This document shows, piece by piece, positions 17,573-26,539 of a stretch of 64,000 bases of DNA. The notes under the pieces are model-generated. The model saw only the letters and a program-made list of their open reading frames with translations, was not told the origin of the DNA and did not search any database. This stretch comes from Sporothrix humicola (lineage: Eukaryota > Ascomycota > Sordariomycetes > Ophiostomatales > Ophiostomataceae): NCBI GenBank assembly GCA_021396245.1, contig WNYE01000024.1:371959-435958 (forward strand), given 5' to 3'. Made by a program: the position numbers and the translations under genes. The first letter of the stretch is position 1. The number at the start of each line of letters is the position of its first letter.

Positions 17573-19573
17573 ATGACTCGATTACGACCTTTACGGAATC
17601 TCTTAGCAACGGCCGTTCTTCTGGCAGCCTTCTCCTCGACCGTCACCGCCGACGCACCCTTCAATACCGACCTCAATACCTACCAAGACGGCGCTCTCGG
17701 CACCGAGCCGAACCAGACCTTTTACTCGGCACCTCTTGTCGTCGGTCCCCGATACCAGGTCAACACGTTCGACCGGCACAAGATCGATGCATCAGATGAC
17801 AGTGCATACATGTTCATGGCCGGCCGGTTCCCCGACGTTGGCTGGGGCCCGAGCATTGTTTCCTCAAAAGACCTGAGTCTGGTGTGGGCCGACCAGCATT
17901 ACGGCGGACTCGCTCAGGCGACCAACACGTACATGTTTCGCGGCGAGCGAGTCCTGGTTGTGTTTGTGGACGACGCTGTGCGCATCATTTCACATGAATA
18001 CAAGGAGCTGCACGCCGTCAAACCCGTCGGCAATTTCAGCAACTGGCACCCAGACTCGCACGAAGCCGGCATCACGGCCGATGATACCGTCCTGACGATC
18101 ATATGTCCCAACTGGGAGGTCGACCTGACGCCCGTGGGCGGACTGCCGATGGGCAACGACAAGTATGTGGCCAACTGCCTGGTGCAGGAGATTGACCCCG
18201 TGACAAACGACCTGCTCTTTGAATGGACAACCCTCGACTATTTCAACGTCACGGACAGTCTGTGGGACTACCACGGTGAGGGCGTCTGGGACTTTGCGCA
18301 CATGAACAGCATCGAGAAAACACCAGAGGGCAACTTTTTGATTAGCTACCGGCACCTCAGCGCCATTGTCCTCGTGGATGGGCGCACCAACGAGGTCATC
18401 TGGGTCATGGGCGGCAAGCGCAACATGTTTACGGATGTTACAAGGCAGAAAACGGGCAAGAAAGGGACGGCCGAGTTTGGGTGGCAGCACAACCCGCGGA
18501 TGACGGGCACCAACCGCTTCACGTTCTTCGACAACCACCGCCTCGACAATGGCTACTGCTGGCCCGGCTCGGGCGTGTGCTCGCGCGGTCTCGAGATCGA
18601 GTTTGACCCCGTCAAAAAGGAAGTGTGGCTCCTCGACGAATGGCCGCATCCCCAGGAACTGGTGTCGGCATCACGGGGCAGCACCCAGAGGACAGCGGGA
18701 GGCAACATTCTGATTGCATGGGGCCAGAACCCGAGCTTTGTCGAATACACGGCCACAGGCGAACTCGCCATGGACATTCAGCGCGGGCAGATCCTGACGA
18801 TTGACCACGGCATCGAGCCAATTGTGGCCTACCGCGTCGCCAAAGGGCCTTGGGTAGGCAAGCCGACATGGGGGCCCAACATTTCGTGTCCTGCAGTAGG
18901 GAGCGGGCACAAAGATACACATAAAAAGGTCTACGTGTCGTGGAATGGAGCCACCGAGGTGGACCACTACGTGCTGCTTTCGGCTGACAACCTACAAAGT
19001 CTGAACGGCGCCGAGGCCGTCGTGGCTCAGTCGCCGCGCAACGGCTTCGAAACAGAGTTTACCGTTGTGGGCTACACGCTCAAGAAATATGCACGGATTG
19101 CCGCCCTCGACGCCCACGGCGTTATTCTGGGTTCAACGCCGGCCGTCGACACCGCAACTGGCGCCCTCACAGAGCTCGACTCCGCCGTCACCAATGTCGT
19201 GGCCGCCGGTGCAAAGTGTGTGACGGGCGTGCCATCCTCCGTTTCGGCCGTTGTCCCTGCCGGCACCCACGCCACCGAGCCGCCATCCATTGTACCGCGG
19301 CCGCCTTCCAAGGGCCAAAAGGTCGCCATCATCTTGGGGAGTGTCGGTGCAGGGCTGGTCGTGCTGGTCGGCGCGGCGTTTGTCGCGTTCAAGTGGTACG
19401 TCCGTCGGCGGGCTCGCCAGCAGAACGAGGCGTCAAAGAAAAGGGACGACGACAGAGATGGAGACGGCGCGGGTGAAGGGCTGTTGGCAGCAGCCGACGA
19501 GTACGGCCTCGACAGCTTTGCTCTCCGCAACTCGACCGACTCCGACGGTTCGGAGGCGTACAAAGATAAGTAG
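17573..19573 (+). CDS. Arylsulfotransferase-family (ASST-like) membrane protein
   Basis: 666 aa, single exon. A signal peptide (LLATAVLLAAFSSTVTA, cleavage near 26) leads into a beta-propeller-like ectodomain of the fungal arylsulfotransferase family. Recognisable blocks are PVGNFSNWHPDSHEAG, DFAHMNSIEKTPEGNFLIS, EVIWVMGGKRN, FGWQHNPRM, FTFFDNHR and RGSTQRTAGGNILIAWGQ. A transmembrane helix (VAIILGSVGAGLVVLVGAAF, about 585-610) is followed by a basic then acidic cytosolic tail, so the protein is type I, facing outside or the secretory lumen. Bacterial homologues transfer sulfate between phenols; activity of the fungal branch is unproven. Confidence 0.8.
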   Translation: MTRLRPLRNLLATAVLLAAFSSTVTADAPFNTDLNTYQDGALGTEPNQTFYSAPLVVGPRYQVNTFDRHKIDASDDSAYMFMAGRFPDVGWGPSIVSSKDLSLVWADQHYGGLAQATNTYMFRGERVLVVFVDDAVRIISHEYKELHAVKPVGNFSNWHPDSHEAGITADDTVLTIICPNWEVDLTPVGGLPMGNDKYVANCLVQEIDPVTNDLLFEWTTLDYFNVTDSLWDYHGEGVWDFAHMNSIEKTPEGNFLISYRHLSAIVLVDGRTNEVIWVMGGKRNMFTDVTRQKTGKKGTAEFGWQHNPRMTGTNRFTFFDNHRLDNGYCWPGSGVCSRGLEIEFDPVKKEVWLLDEWPHPQELVSASRGSTQRTAGGNILIAWGQNPSFVEYTATGELAMDIQRGQILTIDHGIEPIVAYRVAKGPWVGKPTWGPNISCPAVGSGHKDTHKKVYVSWNGATEVDHYVLLSADNLQSLNGAEAVVAQSPRNGFETEFTVVGYTLKKYARIAALDAHGVILGSTPAVDTATGALTELDSAVTNVVAAGAKCVTGVPSSVSAVVPAGTHATEPPSIVPRPPSKGQKVAIILGSVGAGLVVLVGAAFVAFKWYVRRRARQQNEASKKRDDDRDGDGAGEGLLAAADEYGLDSFALRNSTDSDGSEAYKDK

Positions 19574-20950
19574 ATGCCCGTTGTCGTCGTGTACGTCGTT
19601 TGTGTTTGTCGTCCTTTCCGGAATTTGAGTTTGACATAGATTAGCTCTTCTTTTCAATGCACTGCATATGCGTATCCGTCTGCTGTGTTTCTGTGTCTGT
19701 GTTTTTGTATATTTTTGGCATGTTCCATCGTCCCGCATTCTTGTGATCGACCATGTCGAAAAACGTGGCAAATTCCTGTGTGTTGGCAGTTGTTGGTGTT
19801 AGTGTTGACCAATTTCGTTTGTCTCCAATTTTGCATGCGGTTCGTATTGTTTGTTTGTGCCTCAGGCACATGATTAAGGATGCAGGAAGCACGCCCTGTT
19901 TATGCACTGCAGCGCGTCGTCAAAGAAAACAAACAAATTTACAAAAGTCCTGAACCCCAAGCCTGGGCACCTTGGGCACCCACTGAAAATCACCGAAAAT
20001 CAATAAAAAATGGCCTAATACCACAGGGAAACAATCCAATAATGACCTAAAAACAAGTATTTTGTGGAACCCGCCCGGGGCAGTCGGGGAGTTCGTCTTG
20101 TTCATCTCGTCTGTGGTGGCAGTGCAAAACCAGGAAATGGGGGAATGTAGGCGGGAAAGCAGGCTCGGCACACCAAAAAACCAGGTAAAAAGGGCACGCA
20201 AAAAGGGGGCAGCCAAGGAGAGCAGAGAAAGCTGCAGGGAAGGTGCCCAGATCAGGGACAAAGTGTGGATGTTTGTTTCGAGCTTGGGGCACTGTCGGCC
20301 AATCACAGCACTCTGTCTGCGCCGCCGAAAGGGGGTTAGCCAGGAACAAGCGGCCAAAAGAAGGAAAACAGTGGGCCCCCTGCCAATCCGAAGAGGTCGA
20401 TGGAGCATGATGGAGAACTAGAGGCCGGCCAGAGGCACGCCAAAGGCAGGAACCAGGAACAGGAAAAGGAAGCTGCGCGTGCAGCACAGGGAAGGCACAG
20501 GCCACGACAGGCGACACAACAGGCAAGAGCAAACGCCGCAGGAGGCCCCGAAGCAGAAGGAACAGGCCCAGAAGGTCTTGGACGCCAGCGAATCTGGGCC
20601 TTGCACCTTCCGCGAGATTGGGCATCTCCTTTGGCTCCTCGTATCGCTATTTTCGTCTTTTTTCGTGCCATTCGTTCCTTTGATCTCCCTCGCTTCATTC
20701 CTTGCTTTTTCCTTTTCTCTTTCTTCCTCTTTGTTCTCCTTTCTTGTGTTTCCTGTCTTTTCATCCGCAATCTTCCTCCTCATATCTACGAGGACGACAC
20801 TCTTTTTTCTCAGTCATTCATTCATTCTTTTTTGCTTCCTCCTTTCTTTCCTTCCGTCAACCACGCTCCTTTCGACGACGACGCGTCTTCCACTCATTTC
20901 CATAGACCACCGACCACCGACCTAAACCGACCGAATACTCTCTCGACACA
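19574..20950. promoter_or_regulatory. Intergenic and promoter/5' UTR of the GH17 gene
   Basis: 1.4 kb without a convincing gene. The last 300 bp (about 20640-20900) are a pyrimidine-rich CT tract running up to the GH17 start, a common architecture of strong fungal promoters and 5' UTRs. Short frames here are low complexity and have poor codon use. Confidence 0.4.
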
Positions 20951-22153
20951 ATGCGCGCCACTTCCTACATCGCCGCCGGCGCTCTGGCATCGGTCGTCTC
21001 GGCCCAGAACTACCTGGGCTTCAGCACGGGCTCGACCAAGATCGACGGCTCCGTCAAGGTCCAGGCCGACTACGAGGAGGAGTTCACGGCAGCCCAGAAG
21101 CTCGTCGGCGCTCCCGGCATCTTCAACGCTGCTCGTCTGTATACCAACATCCAGGGCGGCTCGACGTCGGACCCTATTGAGGCTTTCGCCGCCGCCATTG
21201 CCACCAACACCAGCCTGCTGCTCGGCATCTGGTGCTCCGGCACGACCACGATCGAGCCCGAGCTCAACGCCCTGCAGGCCGGCCTCACCAAGTACGGCAG
21301 CAAGCTGGCCGATCTCGTGATTGGCATCTCGATTGGCAGCGAGGACCTGTACCGCAACTCGGTCACGGGTGTCGAGAACAAGGCCGGCATTGGTGCCAAC
21401 CCCGATGTCCTCGTCGGCTTCATTGACGACTACCGCAAGGCTTTCGCCAAGACGGCGCTCAAGGACGTCCCCGTCGGTCACGTCGACACCTGGAACGTCT
21501 TCCCCAACGCGACCAACAAGGCCGTGATTGACGCCGTCGACTGGGTCGGCCTCGATGAGTACCCGTACTACCAGACCGGCCAGGACAACACGATCGACAA
21601 CGCCGCCAACCTGTTCTCGGAGGCGTACGACGCCGCCAAGGCCGCCGTCGGCGACAAGCCGGTGTGGATCACTGAGACGGGCTGGCCGTACACGGGCGAG
21701 ACCTGGGACAAGGGCGTGCCCAGCGTCGAGAACGCCAAGAAGTACTGGGACTCGGTCGGCTGCGCCATGCTGTTCAACAAGGTGCCCACCTTCTGGTACG
21801 ACCTGATTGACGACAACGCCGGCAACAACGAGAGCTTTGCCATTACCGACAACCTGTCCACCAAGGCCCGCTTCAACCTGACCTGCCCCGCCGAGTCGAC
21901 TGTCTCGTCGAGCAGCGGCACCGCTTCGGCCACCGCCACCAAGAGCGGCTCCGGCGGCAGCAAGGCCACCGGCACCGGCAGCGCCACCACGACCGGCTCG
22001 GGCTCCAAGACCTCTGGCGGCTCGTCGTCTGCTTCGGGCTCTGGCGCCGCCTCTGCCTCGGGCACCGGCTCCGTCACCACCAACGGCGCTTCGGTCCTGA
22101 ACCTGTCGATTGGCACCATCATCGGTGTCGTCGCCTTTGCCTGCATGCTGTAA
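20951..22153 (+). CDS. eglC: GH17 endo-1,3-beta-glucanase, GPI-anchored (EglC-like)
   Basis: 400 aa. Signal peptide MRATSYIAAGALASVVSA, then the glycoside hydrolase 17 barrel starting YLGFSTGSTKIDGSVKVQ. Candidate catalytic residues are Glu131 (acid/base, in SIGSEDLYRN) and Glu242 (nucleophile, in WITETGWPYTG). A Ser/Thr/Gly-rich stalk from about 305 and a hydrophobic end (IGTIIGVVAFACML) after Asn-Gly-Ala-Ser indicate a GPI anchor. The protein should act on beta-1,3-glucan at the cell wall. Resembles Aspergillus EglC in its opening and domain layout. Codons are almost all C- or G-ending, indicating strong expression. Confidence 0.9.
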   Translation: MRATSYIAAGALASVVSAQNYLGFSTGSTKIDGSVKVQADYEEEFTAAQKLVGAPGIFNAARLYTNIQGGSTSDPIEAFAAAIATNTSLLLGIWCSGTTTIEPELNALQAGLTKYGSKLADLVIGISIGSEDLYRNSVTGVENKAGIGANPDVLVGFIDDYRKAFAKTALKDVPVGHVDTWNVFPNATNKAVIDAVDWVGLDEYPYYQTGQDNTIDNAANLFSEAYDAAKAAVGDKPVWITETGWPYTGETWDKGVPSVENAKKYWDSVGCAMLFNKVPTFWYDLIDDNAGNNESFAITDNLSTKARFNLTCPAESTVSSSSGTASATATKSGSGGSKATGTGSATTTGSGSKTSGGSSSASGSGAASASGTGSVTTNGASVLNLSIGTIIGVVAFACML

Positions 22154-24213
22154 ATTGTTGCGCAGCAATGATTTCATAGTGTGTGGGTTGACTTCGTGAC
22201 TGGTCTCGGAGTCGTTCTTTGCATATTGGTTTTTGTTTTTGGTTATGGTCTTTTGGATCTGATCTTGATCTGTCTCGCATATCCTGCATTTATTCCTACC
22301 ATCTCTTTTCTTGGTTATGGTATTGGTATTTCCTTTCTTGTCTCTCCTTTGCTTTTTTTTACTACAATATCTTTAGACATCATGGACAGTGCGTCATCGT
22401 CACAAAACACACAACATAATACACAAAAAGGTGGATTGTGCATGTCCGCCTTTTTGCATACTTTCAATAGACGGAATGGATTTTTTTACAATTTGGACCT
22501 TTGATTTACGTGCGCTTTACGTTGATAATACCGTCGCATCTGGTCGCGTTGCCGCCGACATCGATCTTGCCTGTTCTTTGCCGTTCCTCCCCGCTTCCCT
22601 GTGTGCATCACGCGGTTGACGTAGCCGCCAGTGGCCCATTGTCGAGGTTGCATCCATTGTTCAGCACCCAGAATCCTCCCCCAAAACGGCAATCCGCCAG
22701 CGGCTGCGCACGGCCTGTTCCTTTCTTCCTCTCTCTTTTCTTCACTTTTATCGCATCCCGTCGCATTTTTATTGTCGCTCCGTCGCATGTTTGCGCGCGC
22801 TTTGGGGGCCATCTCGCGGCGTTTTAACATCGCACGTCGTCACCATTTCCCTGTTACAGTTGCATATTCTTAGTCTCTTGCCACGGTTGCGGCCCGTCTC
22901 TGCATTGCCTTGCTTTAGCGGCCGTTGTCTGTCGATATTTTGTCTTGCATGGCCCCCAAAGGGCGACCTCAGATGGCCATGGTCTCTCTGGCTGGCCTCC
23001 GTCTATCACAGCCTGCTCGCTAGGCGACCAATGATTTTGTCTTGTTTGTCGTCGACCGTCTGAATGCGCCTTGCGCTCGTCGAGAAATGTTTCGAAAAGA
23101 CAAGAAACAAATTGACAATTGACGCCGTGCGTCTGTCGTCCGTCGGACATCATGGCCGCCGGACATTTTTTCTTATTGTAAGTCAGAGTCACATAGGTCG
23201 CCGCAAAACATGAGGCTCAATGTAAAGTCCCGTCGACAATGCCCCTCTTCCGCACTGGAGAAACAAAAACAGGAGACATGGCACGATTGTTTGTATTCTG
23301 CTCAAAGTCTCACTTGATGTTGCATTCTCTTTGCATTTTTTTGTATTTATAATTTCTGCAATTCTTCTCCCTTGTCGCCAGCGCCTATTTCGGTCATTTC
23401 GTATTGTTGCCTCGTCTTTTGAAGTCCCTTGCCTATTTACAATGATCACCACTTGAAAAGGGACCAAAATCTGACGGCGAAAACTGGGCCAGTGTCAACA
23501 GTACCAACAAAAGAGGAGAATGGTGAGAACGTGCTCGACGTTGATTCCTAACGACAGTCAGCAAGTCGTTACAGATTGCAAGCTTGCGGGTTTTTGACTG
23601 TACATTTCTGCAATTCAGCCACGACGGATTCAACATATTTGACAACAAGTGAGGTCATGGCTATGCAGAATGGTGATCAAAGCTCCTTGCAAATGCAAGC
23701 ATAAAAGGAACGAATCGAGATTTGAAGTAAAAAAAAAAAAAAAAAAAAGATAAAGAGAAAAGCTTCCTTGTAGGGCAGATTAAAGATTACCCGACAATGT
23801 GAACGAGTCAACGAGCGAAAGACCAAAATGGAAACCTCTTACACCGGCCAGGCCGTTTTCTTTATTTTGCTGCTGCCGCCCTACGCTCTCTTTGTTTTAC
23901 TGTCTGTTTTTATGGCTCCCTTTATCGCCCTCTCATCTCTTTCTTCTTGTACTCCCATTGACAGTCCTCTTTTGTTTCCTCTGTTGTTCTAATCATATCT
24001 TGCTACCGCCCATTTCTTTCTCTCCTTGCCTTTGTTGACTTTGCCTTGCTTCCGGTGGTTTTCTTTCATTGCAACATCTCCTTGCATCGATTACCGTCAT
24101 TTAGATTTTATTTTTATTTTGTCAGTTGTATTTTGGTACTCCCTTTCTACATCTTTTTTTTTCTTCTCTTCTCTTTTGCCTTTTTTATTTGATTCTCTTC
24201 CTCCCCTCTCATC
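22154..24213. other. Long intergenic; CT-rich promoter before GT61
   Basis: About 2.06 kb with no recognised gene. It contains an A19 run at 23730-23748 and a strongly pyrimidine-rich stretch at about 23860-24213 that precedes the next start codon. Part is likely a long 5' UTR. Confidence 0.4.
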
Positions 24214-25953
24214 ATGGCATTAGGACAGCCTTCTATCGTCCTCGTCGCTCCCATGCTCCGACGCCGCCTTCTTTCTATTTCGCTGGCCCTGCTGTTGACG
24301 CTGGTCGTCTACCTTGTGGCCTTTTCCGACCGGACAGACAAGCTGTGCTATGCCTGTCTCCCCGACTTTGAGCTTCCCGAGTTTGCCCAATGGTCGGCAG
24401 CACCATCGTCGACAGATCCACCACCACCCACCTCCCTCGAAAATCTTACCCTTCCCGACCTCGACGACCTTCCACCACCACTCTTCCCCCCACCCGGACG
24501 CGATGTCGGCTACTGCCGCCAGCACTTTTCTGGTGACTACCTGTCGGACCTGCGGGACCACTCGATAGAATACTGTGAGGGAGCTGAGAGTGGGGGTGAG
24601 AACGAGATAAAGCCGGCCCAGTCTCGTCTGACGTGCTTTCACGGCTACATTCGCGACAACAGGAATGCCGACTCGTTTTGTATTGGCAACGGCGTCAAGT
24701 GGGACGCCGAAAACAACAAGTTCGCGCTGGGCTGCCCCGTCCGACGAGTACCCGACGAAAACGAGACGGCTCGAGGCTTGATACCCTTTACCAGCCTGCA
24801 GCCGTACTGGTTCAGCACGGGCCCGAAGCAGGCGTTTGAAGAGTTTGTGTCGATGGATGCAAAGGTGGAGGAGACGAGGCAAGGAAAGACTGATGTGCCG
24901 CCCTCGTTTGTTCTTCTCGTCAAAAGAGAAGGTGCCGGCAACTTGTGGCACTGCCTGATGGAGATTTGGAGTATGACGATGACGATGGACGTTTTGAGAA
25001 TATCCCGTCAAGAAGAGTCGGGTAAGCCGTTCTACGATGCAGCCGCCGACGAGGACAACACGCACATCGTTATTCTCGACGACCACGGTCCAGGACCAAC
25101 GCTGGATCTGTGGCGGTTCTTTTCCAAGCATCCGATCGTGACCTACAAGGATATGAAAGCCGATCCAGCCAAAGTCCCGGCTCCTTTGCGATCTCCGAGT
25201 TTGTCGTCCTCGACTAACATTGTCGTCCCTCTCCCCGGCGGCAGCAACCCGCTCTGGCACAACGACTGGATCGTGCGAGACTGTACGCCAAGTGATGCTC
25301 CCCTCCTCCAGCTTTTTGTCCAGCGTGTCTTTGCCCATTTCGACGTGCCCCAGCTCGAGGGCCCAAAGACCAACAGGGACGGCAAGGAGCCGGTCGTCGT
25401 CACCGTCATTGACCGCCGCCAGACGAGACGTCTTTTGAATATCGACGCCCTCCTCACAGCCCTCCGCCAACGCTTCCCATCGCCCGACAACGTCGTCATC
25501 CAGTCTGTCGACATGGCCACTCTATCACTGCCTGACCAGTTGAGGCTGATCCAAGACACAGATGTCCTGGTGGGCGTCCACGGCGCAGGCCTGACGCACA
25601 CAATGTTTATGCGCCGCGGGGCCGGTACCGTCGTCGAGATTCAGCCTGAGGGGCTGGGCTACAAGGGATTCCGCAACCTCGCGGCCATGACGGGGCACCG
25701 CTACTTTAGTGCCGAGGCCGAGATTGTCGAGAGGGGGGAGGAGAGAGAAGACGAGAAGGAGGAGACTGAGACGACCGAAAAGGTCGTCCAAAATTCAAAA
25801 GACGGCAAAGACAGTCCCCGCCGACGAGGCGATCCCGCCAAACCGTGGCAGTCGTCCAATGTGCGCATGGAGGAGGAACGGTTCCTCGAGCTCATGGACG
25901 TCGCCATCAAGTCCGTCTACAATGAGGGCTTGAGGAACGAGTTTGTCGTTTAG
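24214..25953 (+). CDS. GT61-family glycosyltransferase (type II membrane protein)
   Basis: 579 aa, single exon. A signal anchor (LLSISLALLLTLVVYLVAF, about 16-34) marks a Golgi/ER type II protein, followed by a Pro-rich stem. The catalytic domain carries the DUF563/GT61 signature: ERGAGN-like KREGAGNLWHCLMEIW, DRRQTRRLLNID, QLRLIQDTDVLVGVHGAGL and MRRGAGTVVEIQPEG. Members transfer xylose or GlcNAc to glycans and include the EGF-domain O-GlcNAc transferase group; the donor is not deducible here. A second Met at 24253 (MLRRRLL) is an equally possible start. A Glu-rich low-complexity insert lies near residues 505-535. Confidence 0.85.
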   Translation: MALGQPSIVLVAPMLRRRLLSISLALLLTLVVYLVAFSDRTDKLCYACLPDFELPEFAQWSAAPSSTDPPPPTSLENLTLPDLDDLPPPLFPPPGRDVGYCRQHFSGDYLSDLRDHSIEYCEGAESGGENEIKPAQSRLTCFHGYIRDNRNADSFCIGNGVKWDAENNKFALGCPVRRVPDENETARGLIPFTSLQPYWFSTGPKQAFEEFVSMDAKVEETRQGKTDVPPSFVLLVKREGAGNLWHCLMEIWSMTMTMDVLRISRQEESGKPFYDAAADEDNTHIVILDDHGPGPTLDLWRFFSKHPIVTYKDMKADPAKVPAPLRSPSLSSSTNIVVPLPGGSNPLWHNDWIVRDCTPSDAPLLQLFVQRVFAHFDVPQLEGPKTNRDGKEPVVVTVIDRRQTRRLLNIDALLTALRQRFPSPDNVVIQSVDMATLSLPDQLRLIQDTDVLVGVHGAGLTHTMFMRRGAGTVVEIQPEGLGYKGFRNLAAMTGHRYFSAEAEIVERGEEREDEKEETETTEKVVQNSKDGKDSPRRRGDPAKPWQSSNVRMEEERFLELMDVAIKSVYNEGLRNEFVV

Positions 25954-26539
25954 AGGGGAACGCACATGTACATATTGCATACAATAGAGATACAACAGCA
26001 CGATAATAAATCTGGTCAAATTCAAAATTCAAAATACTTTCCATCCAACTAGACTTACTGCATTCGGCTCCGGCCATCCGCTTTGGGCAGTTCAATGGAG
26101 CTTGTCACGTCGAAATTGGAACAAGCTTCCTGAGGCCAACTTTATTTGGGGGCCGTTCCGTCGTGCCATGTGGGAACTCAAATTTTAATTCAACCTCTTC
26201 TCCTTTGAGTGTGTGAGGCCAACTTTGCATCGTCACACCGAACGGCAAACCGGCATCCACGGGTTCAATGGTAATGGTTTTATTCCGTGCATGCTCTCCT
26301 GAACAGCAAAATGCTGGCAAAGTTCATTTTTTCTTACAAAACTCTCCTCTGAAGGGGCTTTCTCCAAGCAATTTAAAAAGGGGTTGTGTCGTCGATTCTC
26401 AAGACTGTGTGCCCCCTCAAAATCACACCCTTCAGCATCTCGCTCTCCAAGTCCTCATTCTGCCTCACAATCTTACTTTGACCATATTTCTCGCCCGCAC
26501 CCTTTTCACTCAACTGCCTTTCCTCACGCCCGTTCCACG
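25954..26539. other. Intergenic, nothing recognised
   Basis: 586 bp between plus-strand genes. No repeat or coding signal noticed. Confidence 0.4.

Noticed and set aside
15380..19573. Secondary-metabolite cluster (monooxygenase plus arylsulfotransferase)
   Set aside because: No polyketide synthase, NRPS, terpene cyclase or cluster regulator nearby; spacing and styles look independent.
20894..22177. 427-codon minus-strand frame
   Set aside because: It is antisense to the GH17 gene; strong third-position C/G bias keeps the opposite strand open. Composition is Gly/Val/Arg low complexity with no domain.
24220..25470. 416-codon minus-strand frame
   Set aside because: Antisense of the GT61 gene, which carries clear family motifs on the plus strand.
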